Source: JBBRMQ01 sp038230775 (GTDB lineage Bacteria > Acidobacteriota > Thermoanaerobaculia > Gp7-AA8). From it: a stretch of DNA of 35,937 bases. A program made the translations under genes and the position numbers. Where the stretch lies: positions 1 through 35,937 of the forward strand of contig JBBRMQ010000008.1 of NCBI GenBank assembly GCA_038230775.1. Direction: 5' to 3'. This document shows, in pieces, positions 25,439 through 34,310 of this stretch (its first letter is position 1; each line of letters starts with the position of its first letter). Under the pieces are notes generated by a model. It did no database searches. It was given only the letters and a program-made list of their open reading frames with translations, and had not been told where the DNA came from.

Positions 25439-26620
25439 GTGGACCCGATTCGCAATCCCTTCTCCCCCGGCGCTGGCGCGCCGCCGCCCGAGCTGGTCGG
25501 TCGCGACAAAATCATTGAGCAGGCAGAAGTTCTGCTCGGTCGCGTCCGTCTGGGAAGGTCGGAGAAGAGCATGCTGCTGACCGGCCTTCGCGGGGTCGGC
25601 AAAACAGTCCTGCTCAACGAAATCGAGCGACGAGCGAAAGTCGCGGGATACCGCACGATCTCGATCGAGGCCCAGGAAAAAAAACAACTCGGTCCGCTCC
25701 TCGTGCCGTACATGCGATCGCTGCTCTTCGAGCTCGATCGTGTGGCTGGAGCTGCTGCGAAAGTGAAACGCGGCCTGGCAGTCCTCCGCAGCTTCGTCGG
25801 CGCGCTCAAGGTCACGGTTCAGGACGTGACGATCGGTCTGGACATCGATCCGGAGAAAGGCACCGCCGACAGCGGCGATCTCGAAATCGATCTTCCTGAG
25901 CTCTTCGTCGCGATCGCCGAGGCAGCCGCTGAGCGCGGCACGACCGTGGCGCTTCTCATCGACGAGATCCAGTATTTCGCTCAAAAGGAGCTTGGCGCGT
26001 TGATCGTGGCGATGCACAAGCTGCAGCAGCGGCAACTCCCCCTGATTCTCGTCGGCGCCGGGCTGCCAATCCTTCCCGGTCTCGCCGGCGAAGCGAAGTC
26101 GTATGCCGAGCGCCTCTTCAGCTTTCCGACTGTCGGTGCACTGTCCGCGGCGGACGCTGCGAGAGCGTTGCAGGAGCCGGCACAGGCCGTCGGCGTCGCG
26201 TTCGAACCCGATGCGCTCACGGAAGTGTTCGAGATCACGAAGGGCTATCCGTATTTTCTGCAGGAATGGGGCTACCAGGCATGGAACCGGGCGACATCGA
26301 GTCCGATCACGCTCGAAATCGTGAAAGACGCGACAGAGACGGTCATCCAACGCCTCGACCAGAACTTCTTCCGCGTCCGCTACGATCGTTGTACTCCAAG
26401 CGAGAAAAAATACCTTCGCGCGATGGCCGATCTGGGCGCCGGTCCGCAGCGAACTGCTGACATCGCGGAACGCCTCGGTGTCAACATCGCGACGCTCGGT
26501 CCGGTCCGGGCAAAGCTGATCCGCAAAGGAATGATCTACAGTCCGGCACATGGAGACATGGCCTTTACCGTGCCTCTGTTCGACGAATTCATGATTCGCG
26601 CAATCGTTGATTTTCCGTGA
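25439..26620 (+). CDS. Orc1/Cdc6-like AAA ATPase with C-terminal winged helix
   Basis: The 393-residue protein has an initiator-like AAA fold: LVGRDKIIEQAE near residue 19, Walker A LTGLRGVGKTVLL near 46, Walker B VALLIDEIQYF near 172, sensor 1 LILVGAGLP near 200, and an arginine-bearing sensor region near 220. The end (RTADIAERLGVNIATLGPVRA) is a winged-helix DNA-binding domain. Such proteins are common in bacterial mobile and defence regions, where they may act as DNA-loading or regulatory ATPases. The start is a GTG. Its stop overlaps the next gene by one base (TGATG), so it works with the RelE-UvrD protein. Confidence 0.82.
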   Translation: MDPIRNPFSPGAGAPPPELVGRDKIIEQAEVLLGRVRLGRSEKSMLLTGLRGVGKTVLLNEIERRAKVAGYRTISIEAQEKKQLGPLLVPYMRSLLFELDRVAGAAAKVKRGLAVLRSFVGALKVTVQDVTIGLDIDPEKGTADSGDLEIDLPELFVAIAEAAAERGTTVALLIDEIQYFAQKELGALIVAMHKLQQRQLPLILVGAGLPILPGLAGEAKSYAERLFSFPTVGALSAADAARALQEPAQAVGVAFEPDALTEVFEITKGYPYFLQEWGYQAWNRATSSPITLEIVKDATETVIQRLDQNFFRVRYDRCTPSEKKYLRAMADLGAGPQRTADIAERLGVNIATLGPVRAKLIRKGMIYSPAHGDMAFTVPLFDEFMIRAIVDFP

Positions 26621-28707
26621 TGCCGATGGACTTCCGGATCGCAGACACGTTCACGGATAGCCTCGGCCGCCTCGCGTCAGAAGAGCAGAAGATGGTCAAG
26701 ACCACCGCCTTCGATCTTCAACTGAATCCCGCGCAGCCAGGAATGCAGTTTCACAAACTCGATCGCGCGAAGGATCCGAATTTCTGGTCCGTGCGGGTGA
26801 GCAGAGACATCCGCATCGTCGTGCATCGGACCGCGTCGAGTCTGATGCTTTGCTACGTCGATCATCACGATGCGGCGTACGCGTGGGCGGAGCGGCGGAA
26901 GATCGAACGGCATCCGCAGACCGGCGCGGCGCAGCTCGTCGAAGTGCGCGAGACGGTGCGGGAGATCGTCGTGCCGCGATACGTCGAAGCGACATGTGAG
27001 CCCGTGCCCGCGAAACGCATCTGCAGCGACGTGCCTGACTGGGTGCTTCTGAGCTTCGGAGGTCCGCCGGAGTGGATGGACGACGTCCGCGCGGCGACCG
27101 AGGAGACGCTGTTCGATGTGGCGGAGCATCTTCCGCACGAGGCTGCAGAGCTTCTACTGAACCTAGCGACGGGGGCGCCGCTTCCGCCGCTGCACCTCGA
27201 TCTGCCGGCGCACGTCGATGCGTTTGAGCATCCCGACGCGCAACGCCGCTTCCGCGTCATTCAGAACCGTGAGGAGCTCGAGCGCGCACTCGACGCGCCA
27301 TGGGAGAAGTGGACGGTCTTCCTCCATCCCGCACAGCGGCAGCTTGTCGAGCGCGACTTCAACGGGCCGGCGCGAGTCAGCGGTTCCGCCGGGACCGGGA
27401 AGACCATCGTCGCCCTCCACCGCGCCGTCCATCTGGCGCGCTCGAACGAGGATGCGCGCGTCCTGCTAACCACATTCTCCGACACGCTCGCCAGTACACT
27501 GCGCCACCGCCTCCGCATGCTGATCGGGAACGAGCCACGCATCGCCGAGCGCCTCGAAGTGCAATCGCTGCCTGCGATCGCGCGCCGCCTCTACGAAGTG
27601 CACTTCGGGAAGGCGAACTTCGCATCGGAAGCGGACCTGCGTCAGATGCTCACGGAAGCCGCCACCTCGGCAGGCGCACAAAAGTTCACCGCGAACTTCC
27701 TCTGGACGGAGTGGTCGACCGTCGTCGACGCCTGGCAGCTCGACTCCTGGGAAACCTACCGCGACGTCAAGCGCCTCGGACGCAAGACCCGCCTCGCCGA
27801 AAAGCAGCGCCTCATCCTCTGGTCGATCTTCGACGGGGTGCGCGCGAAGCTCGCCGAACGAACGCTCATCACCGAGCCGGCGATGTTCCACCGCCTCGCG
27901 GAGAAAGTCCGTCAGCTCGCGCGCCCCACATTCGATTACGTGATCGTCGACGAAGCGCAGGACGTCAGCGTCCCCGAGCTCCGCTTCCTTGCCGCCCTAG
28001 GCGGCACCCGCCCGAACGCTCTCTTCTTCACCGGCGACCTCGGCCAGCGCATCTTCCAGCAGCCGTTCTCATGGAAGGAGATCGGCGTCGACGTCCGCGG
28101 CCGATCGTCGCGGTTGAGAATCAACTACCGCACGTCGCATCAGATTCGTTCCCACGCCGACCGCCTTCTCGGCTCCGAGGTGTCAGACGTGGACGGCGTG
28201 ACAGAAGAGCGTCGAGGGACGATCTCGGTATTCAACGGCGGCCCGCCGGAGATCGCAGTCGACAAAACGCAGGATGAGGAGATCGCGCGCGTCGCAGCAT
28301 GGATCTCTGCGCGTATAGGCGAAGGCTTGCGACCGCACGAGATTGCGATCTTCGTGCGATCGTCAGGGCAGTATCCGCGGGCGAAGGCGGCGGTGGAGCG
28401 CGCGAACGTTCCGTACACGATGCTCGATGACAAAGTCGAGACGCGGCATGGCCACCTTTCGATCACGACGATGCACCTCGCGAAAGGATTGGAGTTCCGC
28501 GCCGTTGCGGTGATGGCGTGCGATGACGATGTGATCCCGCTCGAATCGCGGATCGAAGCCGTGGCCGACGAGTCCGATCTCGACGATGTGTATCAGACGG
28601 AGAGGCACCTGCTGTACGTAGCGTGCACGCGGGCGAGGGACGCACTCCTCGTCAGCGGAATCAGTCCCGGCTCCGAGTTCCTCGCGGATCTAGATAGTCG
28701 CCAGTAG
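26620..28707 (+). CDS. RelE-like domain fused to UvrD/Rep-type superfamily 1 helicase (intact)
   Basis: Residues 1-105 resemble a RelE/ParE toxin fold: FHKLDRAKDPNFWSVRV, RDIRIVVH, then YVDHHDAAYAWAERR. A linker domain (about 125-245) follows. The SF1 helicase has Walker A SGSAGTGKT near residue 258, DEAQD near 447, GDLGQRIF near 475, RINYRTS near 505, TTMHLAKGLEF near 620 and the final motif YVACTRA near 675. Start: ATG 26620 overlaps the ATPase stop; 26626 is possible. In fusions of this kind the RelE part may bind or cut RNA, or serve as a DNA-end sensor; this is unknown here. Two dead copies of this gene lie within 6.5 kb. Confidence 0.9.
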   Translation: MPMDFRIADTFTDSLGRLASEEQKMVKTTAFDLQLNPAQPGMQFHKLDRAKDPNFWSVRVSRDIRIVVHRTASSLMLCYVDHHDAAYAWAERRKIERHPQTGAAQLVEVRETVREIVVPRYVEATCEPVPAKRICSDVPDWVLLSFGGPPEWMDDVRAATEETLFDVAEHLPHEAAELLLNLATGAPLPPLHLDLPAHVDAFEHPDAQRRFRVIQNREELERALDAPWEKWTVFLHPAQRQLVERDFNGPARVSGSAGTGKTIVALHRAVHLARSNEDARVLLTTFSDTLASTLRHRLRMLIGNEPRIAERLEVQSLPAIARRLYEVHFGKANFASEADLRQMLTEAATSAGAQKFTANFLWTEWSTVVDAWQLDSWETYRDVKRLGRKTRLAEKQRLILWSIFDGVRAKLAERTLITEPAMFHRLAEKVRQLARPTFDYVIVDEAQDVSVPELRFLAALGGTRPNALFFTGDLGQRIFQQPFSWKEIGVDVRGRSSRLRINYRTSHQIRSHADRLLGSEVSDVDGVTEERRGTISVFNGGPPEIAVDKTQDEEIARVAAWISARIGEGLRPHEIAIFVRSSGQYPRAKAAVERANVPYTMLDDKVETRHGHLSITTMHLAKGLEFRAVAVMACDDDVIPLESRIEAVADESDLDDVYQTERHLLYVACTRARDALLVSGISPGSEFLADLDSRQ

Positions 28708-28852
28708 CCGTCCAGGACCCTGCGTCCCCGTTCGACCACCACGTCGGAACCGACGATCAGGACCTCGATGTCGCGCATCTACTCGGCGAGGCAACTCGTC
28801 AGCGCTGGCGATAAAGAGGGAAATTCGTAATGACGTCACTCTGAAGTAGAGG

Positions 28853-29740
28853 ATGCCATCACGATTGATCGCGCTGTGGAGGGAAAATCGTCGCATCATC
28901 AGTCTGTCGGGCCTGATCACCATTTGTCTGGCGGCGGCACTGATTCCCGACGTTCAGGTTCGCCTTGCCTCGGCATTTGTAGCGGCGACGCGAGAGTGCA
29001 GGAACTGCTCCGTACCGAGTCGCGTCGTTGCAGCCACCGTCGCGTTCACGACGGGGTACTCCACGCGACCTATTCCGACGATCGTCGGTGGGCGGGACAC
29101 CGATCCGACTGAGTTCCCACGCGTCGGCAGCGTCATCGTCGACGGCGACCTTCGATGCACCGGGACGCTCCTAACCGCTCACACCGTCCTTACCGCCGCT
29201 CACTGCGTGTACGACATAGGACGTCAGTATTCACGCGTCGGGTTTCGTGAGGGCATCGTGAGTCTCTCAGTCGCGCCAGCCAACATCGTGTGTGCTCTCA
29301 AGATCCCGGACGCGGTCCCGTTTCGGTATGACCCGGCGACGCATGCGCATGACATCGCGCTTCTGTACTTATGCCAGGCAGCTGACGACTCATCGTCCAG
29401 GTACACGCTTGATGCGGATCCCGCGTTGGTATCGCGGTTGAGCGCGAGCAACGACTTCGTAGACTTCGTCGGCTTCGGATACATCTCATTCGCTCGCATC
29501 GGTGACGGACGACAGCGTGCGGCGATCATGCGCATAGCCGGTATCGATACCGCGCGTGCGAACACATTCACGTATGGCTCATCGGCCGTCAGTGTCTGTT
29601 ATCGCGACTCGGGCGGACCGGCAATTACGTCGGACCGAATCATCATCGGGGTTACGTCTGAAACCGTCGGCTGCCGTAAAGGCATCGATATCCGCTTGGC
29701 GCCGTATGCCTCGTGGCTCTCAGGAAAAATCAAATCGTAG
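28853..29740 (+). CDS. Trypsin-like (S1) serine protease, exported or membrane-anchored
   Basis: The 295-residue protein has a hydrophobic segment near residues 17-31 (signal peptide or anchor) and the mature start IVGG at 77-80. The catalytic triad is complete: His117 in LTAAHCV, Asp167 in AHDIALLYL, Ser253 in CYRDSGGPA. Cys249 and Cys274 look like the disulfide flanking the active site. The usual Gly before Asp-Ser (GDSGGP) is Arg251 here, which would disturb the oxyanion hole and may lower or alter activity. It is followed 11 bp later by a lipoprotein gene on the same strand, so the two are probably co-expressed. The target is unknown. Confidence 0.88.
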   Translation: MPSRLIALWRENRRIISLSGLITICLAAALIPDVQVRLASAFVAATRECRNCSVPSRVVAATVAFTTGYSTRPIPTIVGGRDTDPTEFPRVGSVIVDGDLRCTGTLLTAHTVLTAAHCVYDIGRQYSRVGFREGIVSLSVAPANIVCALKIPDAVPFRYDPATHAHDIALLYLCQAADDSSSRYTLDADPALVSRLSASNDFVDFVGFGYISFARIGDGRQRAAIMRIAGIDTARANTFTYGSSAVSVCYRDSGGPAITSDRIIIGVTSETVGCRKGIDIRLAPYASWLSGKIKS

Positions 29741-29751
29741 GAGGGTTATAC

Positions 29752-31119
29752 ATGCGTGCTCATCTCGTAATCGTCATTTCTGCTGTCATCCTCGTCCTTT
29801 GCGCGTGTAATCGGCAAAGCACGATTCGGCCGCAGACGACGCCGTCGTCAGCTCCGGCTGACGTCATAATTTCTCACAAGAATGGAAGCGTCAGCGCTCT
29901 CGGTACGATTCATCGGCGTCGCGGCGATACAGTCCACATTCAACTGATCGATACTGATACTGACTGCTTCGCTTACAACGCTTCAGTCGTCGAGACACCG
30001 AAGGCGGCTGATGGCAAAGAACTGCCATTCACGAACGTGGTCGACTTTTACACCACGTTCTGGGGTGATCCGATCACTGTCAGCATTGAAGCCCGGCAGA
30101 TCAACACGTCGACGGTGTGTGCTGGTGCCGCGGAACACGTAGCAGGCAAGACTCCTGGTCCGTGGCTGGTAAACATCACAACGGACGGATGGGATCTAGC
30201 GTTCTCCGGAGCGTACCTGGCCGATACGGTCACCGATCCTGTTTACGCGCTGGTGCCTGGAAAAAAGCAGATCGATCCCGAACCTGCGGCAAAAACGGCC
30301 GGATTCTCCGTACAGCGCTTCAAGGAACAGGAGGACAGGTGGCACCGCGGAGTAGCTGCGATGGTTCACGTCATCCACACAGACCCCCGAGCTTTCGCCT
30401 GGCATGACATCGCATGGGCGCCGATCTCGTTTGGTCTCGGCATCGGTGACAACGCCGATGTTCGCTACTACCTCGGTACCGGCATTCGCTGGGGAGACAA
30501 GTTCTACCTGACAGCCGGACCGATGATTGGATCTTCGAAGCGCCTTCCAAACGGGCTCACTACGGACACCCAGCTCGAAGCGAACTTTACGACGAATGCG
30601 AGCGCGCTCGCGACTCTCCCAACGCGCACCCGAACGGGCTTCTTCGTCGGTGTCTCGTATTCATTCGCAACAGTCAATGCGAATTCATTCAACGGCCCAT
30701 TTGCTGCTGTTGCACCGAAACCGGCTCAGGCAGCCGCGACCTCGCAAACGCAAACGCCAACAACCGGCAACGCCAGTGAGGTGGCGGTGAAAGAGGAATC
30801 GCTACCTGGATCGACTTCAGCGAAGCCGATGTACAAGATTACCCTCACGAACGGCGGAACTGCCGCGGTGACGGGTGCACGGTTCGTCCACAGCGTATAT
30901 CCGGCTGGATCTACCAAAGTCGACTGCTCCGCGTGTACGACGAAGACTTTCGCACGCGACGTCGACACGACGATCGACCTGCAACCTCAACAAGCGATCG
31001 CTTTCACAGTAATGACGGATCTGACCGGCGTCGTAAATCCACCTAAGAAGGAACTCACCGCAACCGTGACGTACGGGACGGCGCAACCTGCGGTGAAGAA
31101 ATTCACGATTCCCGAGTGA
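29752..31119 (+). CDS. Lipoprotein of unknown function
   Basis: A strong ribosome site (AGGAGGG) lies seven bases before ATG 29752, which fixes this start over an in-frame upstream one. The signal ends in the lipobox LCAC (ISAVILVLCACNRQS), so the protein should be lipid-anchored in the envelope. The first half has beta-rich segments (TVHIQLIDTDTDCFAYNAS). The middle contains a porin- or barrel-like stretch (YYLGTGIRWGDKFYLTAGP, then GFFVGVSYSFA), followed by a Thr/Ala/Gln linker (about 325-345) and an immunoglobulin-like end (MYKITLTNGGTAAVTGARF). It is paired with the S1 protease upstream; a substrate, inhibitor or surface partner role is possible but unproven. Confidence 0.8.
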   Translation: MRAHLVIVISAVILVLCACNRQSTIRPQTTPSSAPADVIISHKNGSVSALGTIHRRRGDTVHIQLIDTDTDCFAYNASVVETPKAADGKELPFTNVVDFYTTFWGDPITVSIEARQINTSTVCAGAAEHVAGKTPGPWLVNITTDGWDLAFSGAYLADTVTDPVYALVPGKKQIDPEPAAKTAGFSVQRFKEQEDRWHRGVAAMVHVIHTDPRAFAWHDIAWAPISFGLGIGDNADVRYYLGTGIRWGDKFYLTAGPMIGSSKRLPNGLTTDTQLEANFTTNASALATLPTRTRTGFFVGVSYSFATVNANSFNGPFAAVAPKPAQAAATSQTQTPTTGNASEVAVKEESLPGSTSAKPMYKITLTNGGTAAVTGARFVHSVYPAGSTKVDCSACTTKTFARDVDTTIDLQPQQAIAFTVMTDLTGVVNPPKKELTATVTYGTAQPAVKKFTIPE

Positions 31120-31329
31120 CGATCATGTAGTGGTTCGCGCCAACGGCGATCGCGGATCGGTAGGTGATGCCTCGCGAGGAAGATGAAAAGCGGTGGAGAA
31201 GCGAAAGATCCCTCTCCGACATGCCCGCCTGTTGTAAGTAACTGCAAGCATCGAGAAGCGGTTCGCAGATATGCGCCATCCCTTCATTATGACCCGCGGA
31301 GCGAGGCCGTCAGATAGCATTGGTCTTCC

Positions 31330-34255
31330 ATGCCCCAACCCCTCTCCCGACTTGCGGCCGTCTGCCGTGAGCACCTGCTTCGCGAGAAGGTCGTCGTTTC
31401 GCCCTCGCTTGCCATTGGGCATCAGATCGCGGATGCGATTGCGCACTCCGGCACGCCCTGGGTCAACGTGCGGATGGAGACCATTCGTACGCTTGGCGGA
31501 TGCGGTTGCCGGATTTGCGCTCGCCGGCGACGGCGTGACCGTTCTCTCGCGGGCGCAGGCGCTCGCCATCATCGAGCGCGTCTGCGATCGCGTCCTCGGA
31601 TCCTCTTCGTATTTTTCTGCGCTCGCCGATCGGCCGGGGCTGCATCGCGCGATTCAGCGGTCGATCGATGACGTGCGGCATGCCGGTGTTTCGCCTGCGT
31701 CCATGCGCGGGGCGGAGTTCGAGGATCAACGCAAGGCTGCGGATCTTGCCAAGATTCTCGAGGCGTATGAGGAGGAGTTGATTCTTGGTCGCTATGTCGA
31801 TCGGTTTGGCGTGCTTGCTAGGGCGACCGCGATGCTTGGGGCGGGGCCCCTCACCCGGCCTTCGGCCACCCTCTCCCCGCACGGCGGGGCGAGGGGATAC
31901 GAACTTTGGTTTGTTGTTGATGATGTGGAGTTGACGACGGCGGAAGAGAAGTTTCTTAGAGCGCTCGCTCGCGATTGGGTCACCCTCAGCGCCGGCGAGA
32001 CGCCGGCGGAACGGCCGGCGGGGACGCCGGCGCTACTCCGCGCGGCGGTTGGGGAGGAGAACGAAGTTCGGGGTGCCACTCGCGCCATCCTCGGCGACGG
32101 CTCGACGTTCGATGACGCGGAGATCGTCTACACCGCGCGCGATCCTTACCTCCCGCTCATCTATGAGCTCGCCGCCGAATACGAAGTGCCGGCGACGTTT
32201 GCGGAAGGCATCCCCTCGTACTACACGCGGCCGGGGCAGGCGTGCCTCGCGTTCCTTCGCTGGATTGGCGAGGGATGGCACGCCACCGAGCTGCGCACAT
32301 TCGCCGGCGCGCACACGCGCACGCTGCGCCGAGCCGCGATCGGATGGGGACGCGAGCGCTACCTGCCCCGACTCGATGCGCTGATTGCGGAGAAGGCAGC
32401 CGCGCTCGAGGAGCTCTCATGGCCGGCTGAAGCCGGCCCACACACAGAAGCCGGCCCACACACAGAAGCCGGGCCACACACAGAAGCCGGGCCTCACACA
32501 GAAGCCGGGCCTCACACAGAAGCGGACGATCTACGGCGAGCGCGCATTGAGCGAAGCATCGAGCAGGCGAGAGACGCGCGCGCGTTCGTCGAGGAGTTGC
32601 TGCGCATCTCGGAGCCCGTTGCGCAGGAGATCGATGTCGCCAGCGCGTCGCGCGCGGCGATGAACTTCGTCGAGCGATTCGGCGTCACGCGCAACGAAAT
32701 CGACGGCATGGCCAAGCAGGGACTCATCCGCCTGTTCGGCGAGCTCGCCGCCATCGGTTCGGCGCCGATCGATCGCAGCGAAGTCACGCGCAGACTCGCC
32801 GACGCCGTGCGCGAGCTCCACGTCTCCGCATCGAATCCGCGTCCCGGATTCCTCCACGTCGCGCCGATCCGCGCCGGCGGCTGGGCCGCGCGCTCGCGCA
32901 TGTTCGTCGTCGGCCTCGATGACGAACGACACCCGGGCAGAGGACTGCAGGATCCGATCATCCTCGACACCGAACGCCAGGCGATCGGCATTCCCATCGT
33001 CGGCGATCGCCCCCAACGCACCACCGAACAATTCCGCCGCCTCCTCGGTCGCGCCTCCTCGCGCGAGATCACGCTGTCCTACGCAATGATGAGCATCAAG
33101 GATCGGCGTGAGCGGTTTCCGGCGGTGGGTATTTCGGAACCCGCAACAACTACCGAAGGGTTCGTTGATTCGCAGCCGTTGTCGCTCTCCGAATGGTGGT
33201 TAGGCCGCCGGTTCCTCGACGGCGACACACATCTGAGAGACTCGATCCTCGCCGCCTATCCGAACCTCGCGGCCGGCGCGGAGGCGGAAGCGGCGCGCGA
33301 TGGCGCGGCGGTCACGCAATGGGACGGCAGGATCAGCGCGCCGCCGGAGGAGCTCGACCCGCGCCTCAACGATCACACGTACTCGGCATCGCAACTCGAG
33401 ACGATGGCCGGCTGCCCGTACCGCTACTTCCTCCAGCGCATCCTGAAAATCCAGCCGGTTGACGAGCTCGAATACGAGCCCGACAACTGGCTCGAGGCCC
33501 ACGAGTTCGGAACGATGCTCCACGGCGTCCTCGAGACGACGATGAACGAAATCTGCGACTCGCGTGCGAAACCGTCGGTCGCATTCCTCACGCGCATGAA
33601 GGCGATCGCGGACGAGGCGCTCGCGGAATGGCGCGACGAGATCCCGCCGCCGAGCGAGGCCGCATTCGAGCGCCGCCGAACGGAGCTCCTCGACTCCTGC
33701 GCGATCTTCCTTCGCAACGAGGAGACCAACTGCGCGGACGTGACGCCGAAACACTTCGAGCTTGCATTCGACGACTTCCAACTCGCGTTAGGCGGAGGGA
33801 AGTCGATCAAGCTGCGCGGGCGCATCGATCGCGTCGATCACGATGAGAAACGCGACGAATGGCATGTCTGGGATTACAAGTCGGGCAGCGTCTACCAGTT
33901 CGAGCGCGGCGGACAACTGCAATGCGGCACGAAGATCCAGCACGCGATCTACGCGCGCGCTGTGGAGTCCCTCGTTGGCGGACACGTCACCAAGTCCGGT
34001 TACTTCTTTCCCACGCCGAAAGGTGCCGGTCTTCGCATGCCGCGCGAATGCACCGATCAGGAGTTGAAGCACGCGCTCAATCTGCTGTTTGACACGATCC
34101 GTACCGGGTACTTTCCGCACGGGTCTGTCGATGCCTGTACGTTCTGCGATTTTCAGCAGATCTGCGGCGGGGCGAAGCTCGCTTCCTCCCGCGCTCAGCG
34201 CAAGGCTGGCGATCCGCTTTCGGCTTCGTGGCTGAAGCTGCAGGAGGTCAAGTGA
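31330..34255 (+). CDS. addB: AddB-like PD-(D/E)XK nuclease of a helicase-nuclease complex (one frameshift)
   Basis: The protein begins MPQPLSRLAAVCREHLLREK at ATG 31330. After VRMETIRTL (about residue 54) one extra T at 31493-31494 shifts the frame; the sequence continues ADAVAGFALAGDG in the next frame and stays open to the stop at 34255. The C-terminal nuclease is intact: YSASQLETMAGCPYRYF, RGRIDRVDH, VWDYKSG and QHAIYARA. Cys residues in CPYRYF and CTFCDFQQIC form the 4Fe-4S set typical of AddB. With AddA it processes double-strand ends for recombination and can degrade foreign DNA. Three repeats sit in frame inside it. The shift may be a real lesion or a sequencing error; apart from it the gene looks sound. 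Confidence 0.85.
31847..31896. repeat. REP-like palindrome inserted in frame in addB
   Basis: The element begins CCCCTCACCCGGCC and ends GAGGGG, with an inner palindrome GGCCTTCGGCC. It adds about 17 codons (read PLTRPSATLSPHGGARG) between an alpha-helical stretch and the strand YELWFVVDDVE, without breaking the frame. Related copies are at 34554-34689. Confidence 0.75.
31989..32033. repeat. GCCGGCG-rich repeat inserted in frame in addB
   Basis: The block CGCCGGCGAGACGCCGGCGG and its continuation to 32033 repeat the core GCCGGCG four times and read AGETPAERPAGTP. The composition and proline/glycine coding do not fit the surrounding helices, so it looks like an in-frame insertion of a second repeat family. 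Confidence 0.6.
32421..32522. repeat. 18-bp tandem repeat array in addB, coding for EAGPHT units
   Basis: After the palindrome GGCCGGCTGAAGCCGGCC, the unit GAAGCCGGCCCACACACA is repeated five times with few changes at 32429-32518. Because 18 is a multiple of three, the frame is kept and the protein gains (EAGPHT)5 in a loop. The same family ends the window in addA. Copy number is likely to vary between strains. Confidence 0.85.
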
Positions 34256-34269
34256 ATCGCGCGCGCCAC

Positions 34270-34287
34270 GCCAGCCAGAGGGCTGGC
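34270..34287. repeat. Short palindrome between addB and addA
   Basis: GCCAGCC-AGAG-GGCTGGC is a perfect 7-bp stem with a 4-base loop in the 55-bp gap between the two genes. It resembles dispersed intergenic palindromes; no T-run follows, so a terminator is unlikely. Confidence 0.5.
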
Positions 34288-34310
34288 GCCACACTTGGCT
34301 TCGCCTGGGG

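Noticed and set aside
28708..28852. Minus-strand fragment MRDIEVLIVGSDVV before the protease gene
   Set aside because: Only about 25 protein-like codons with no start signal or recognisable family; too little to call.
32421..32522. CRISPR-like array
   Set aside because: Units are 18 bp, directly adjacent with no spacers, inside an open frame, and no cas genes are near.
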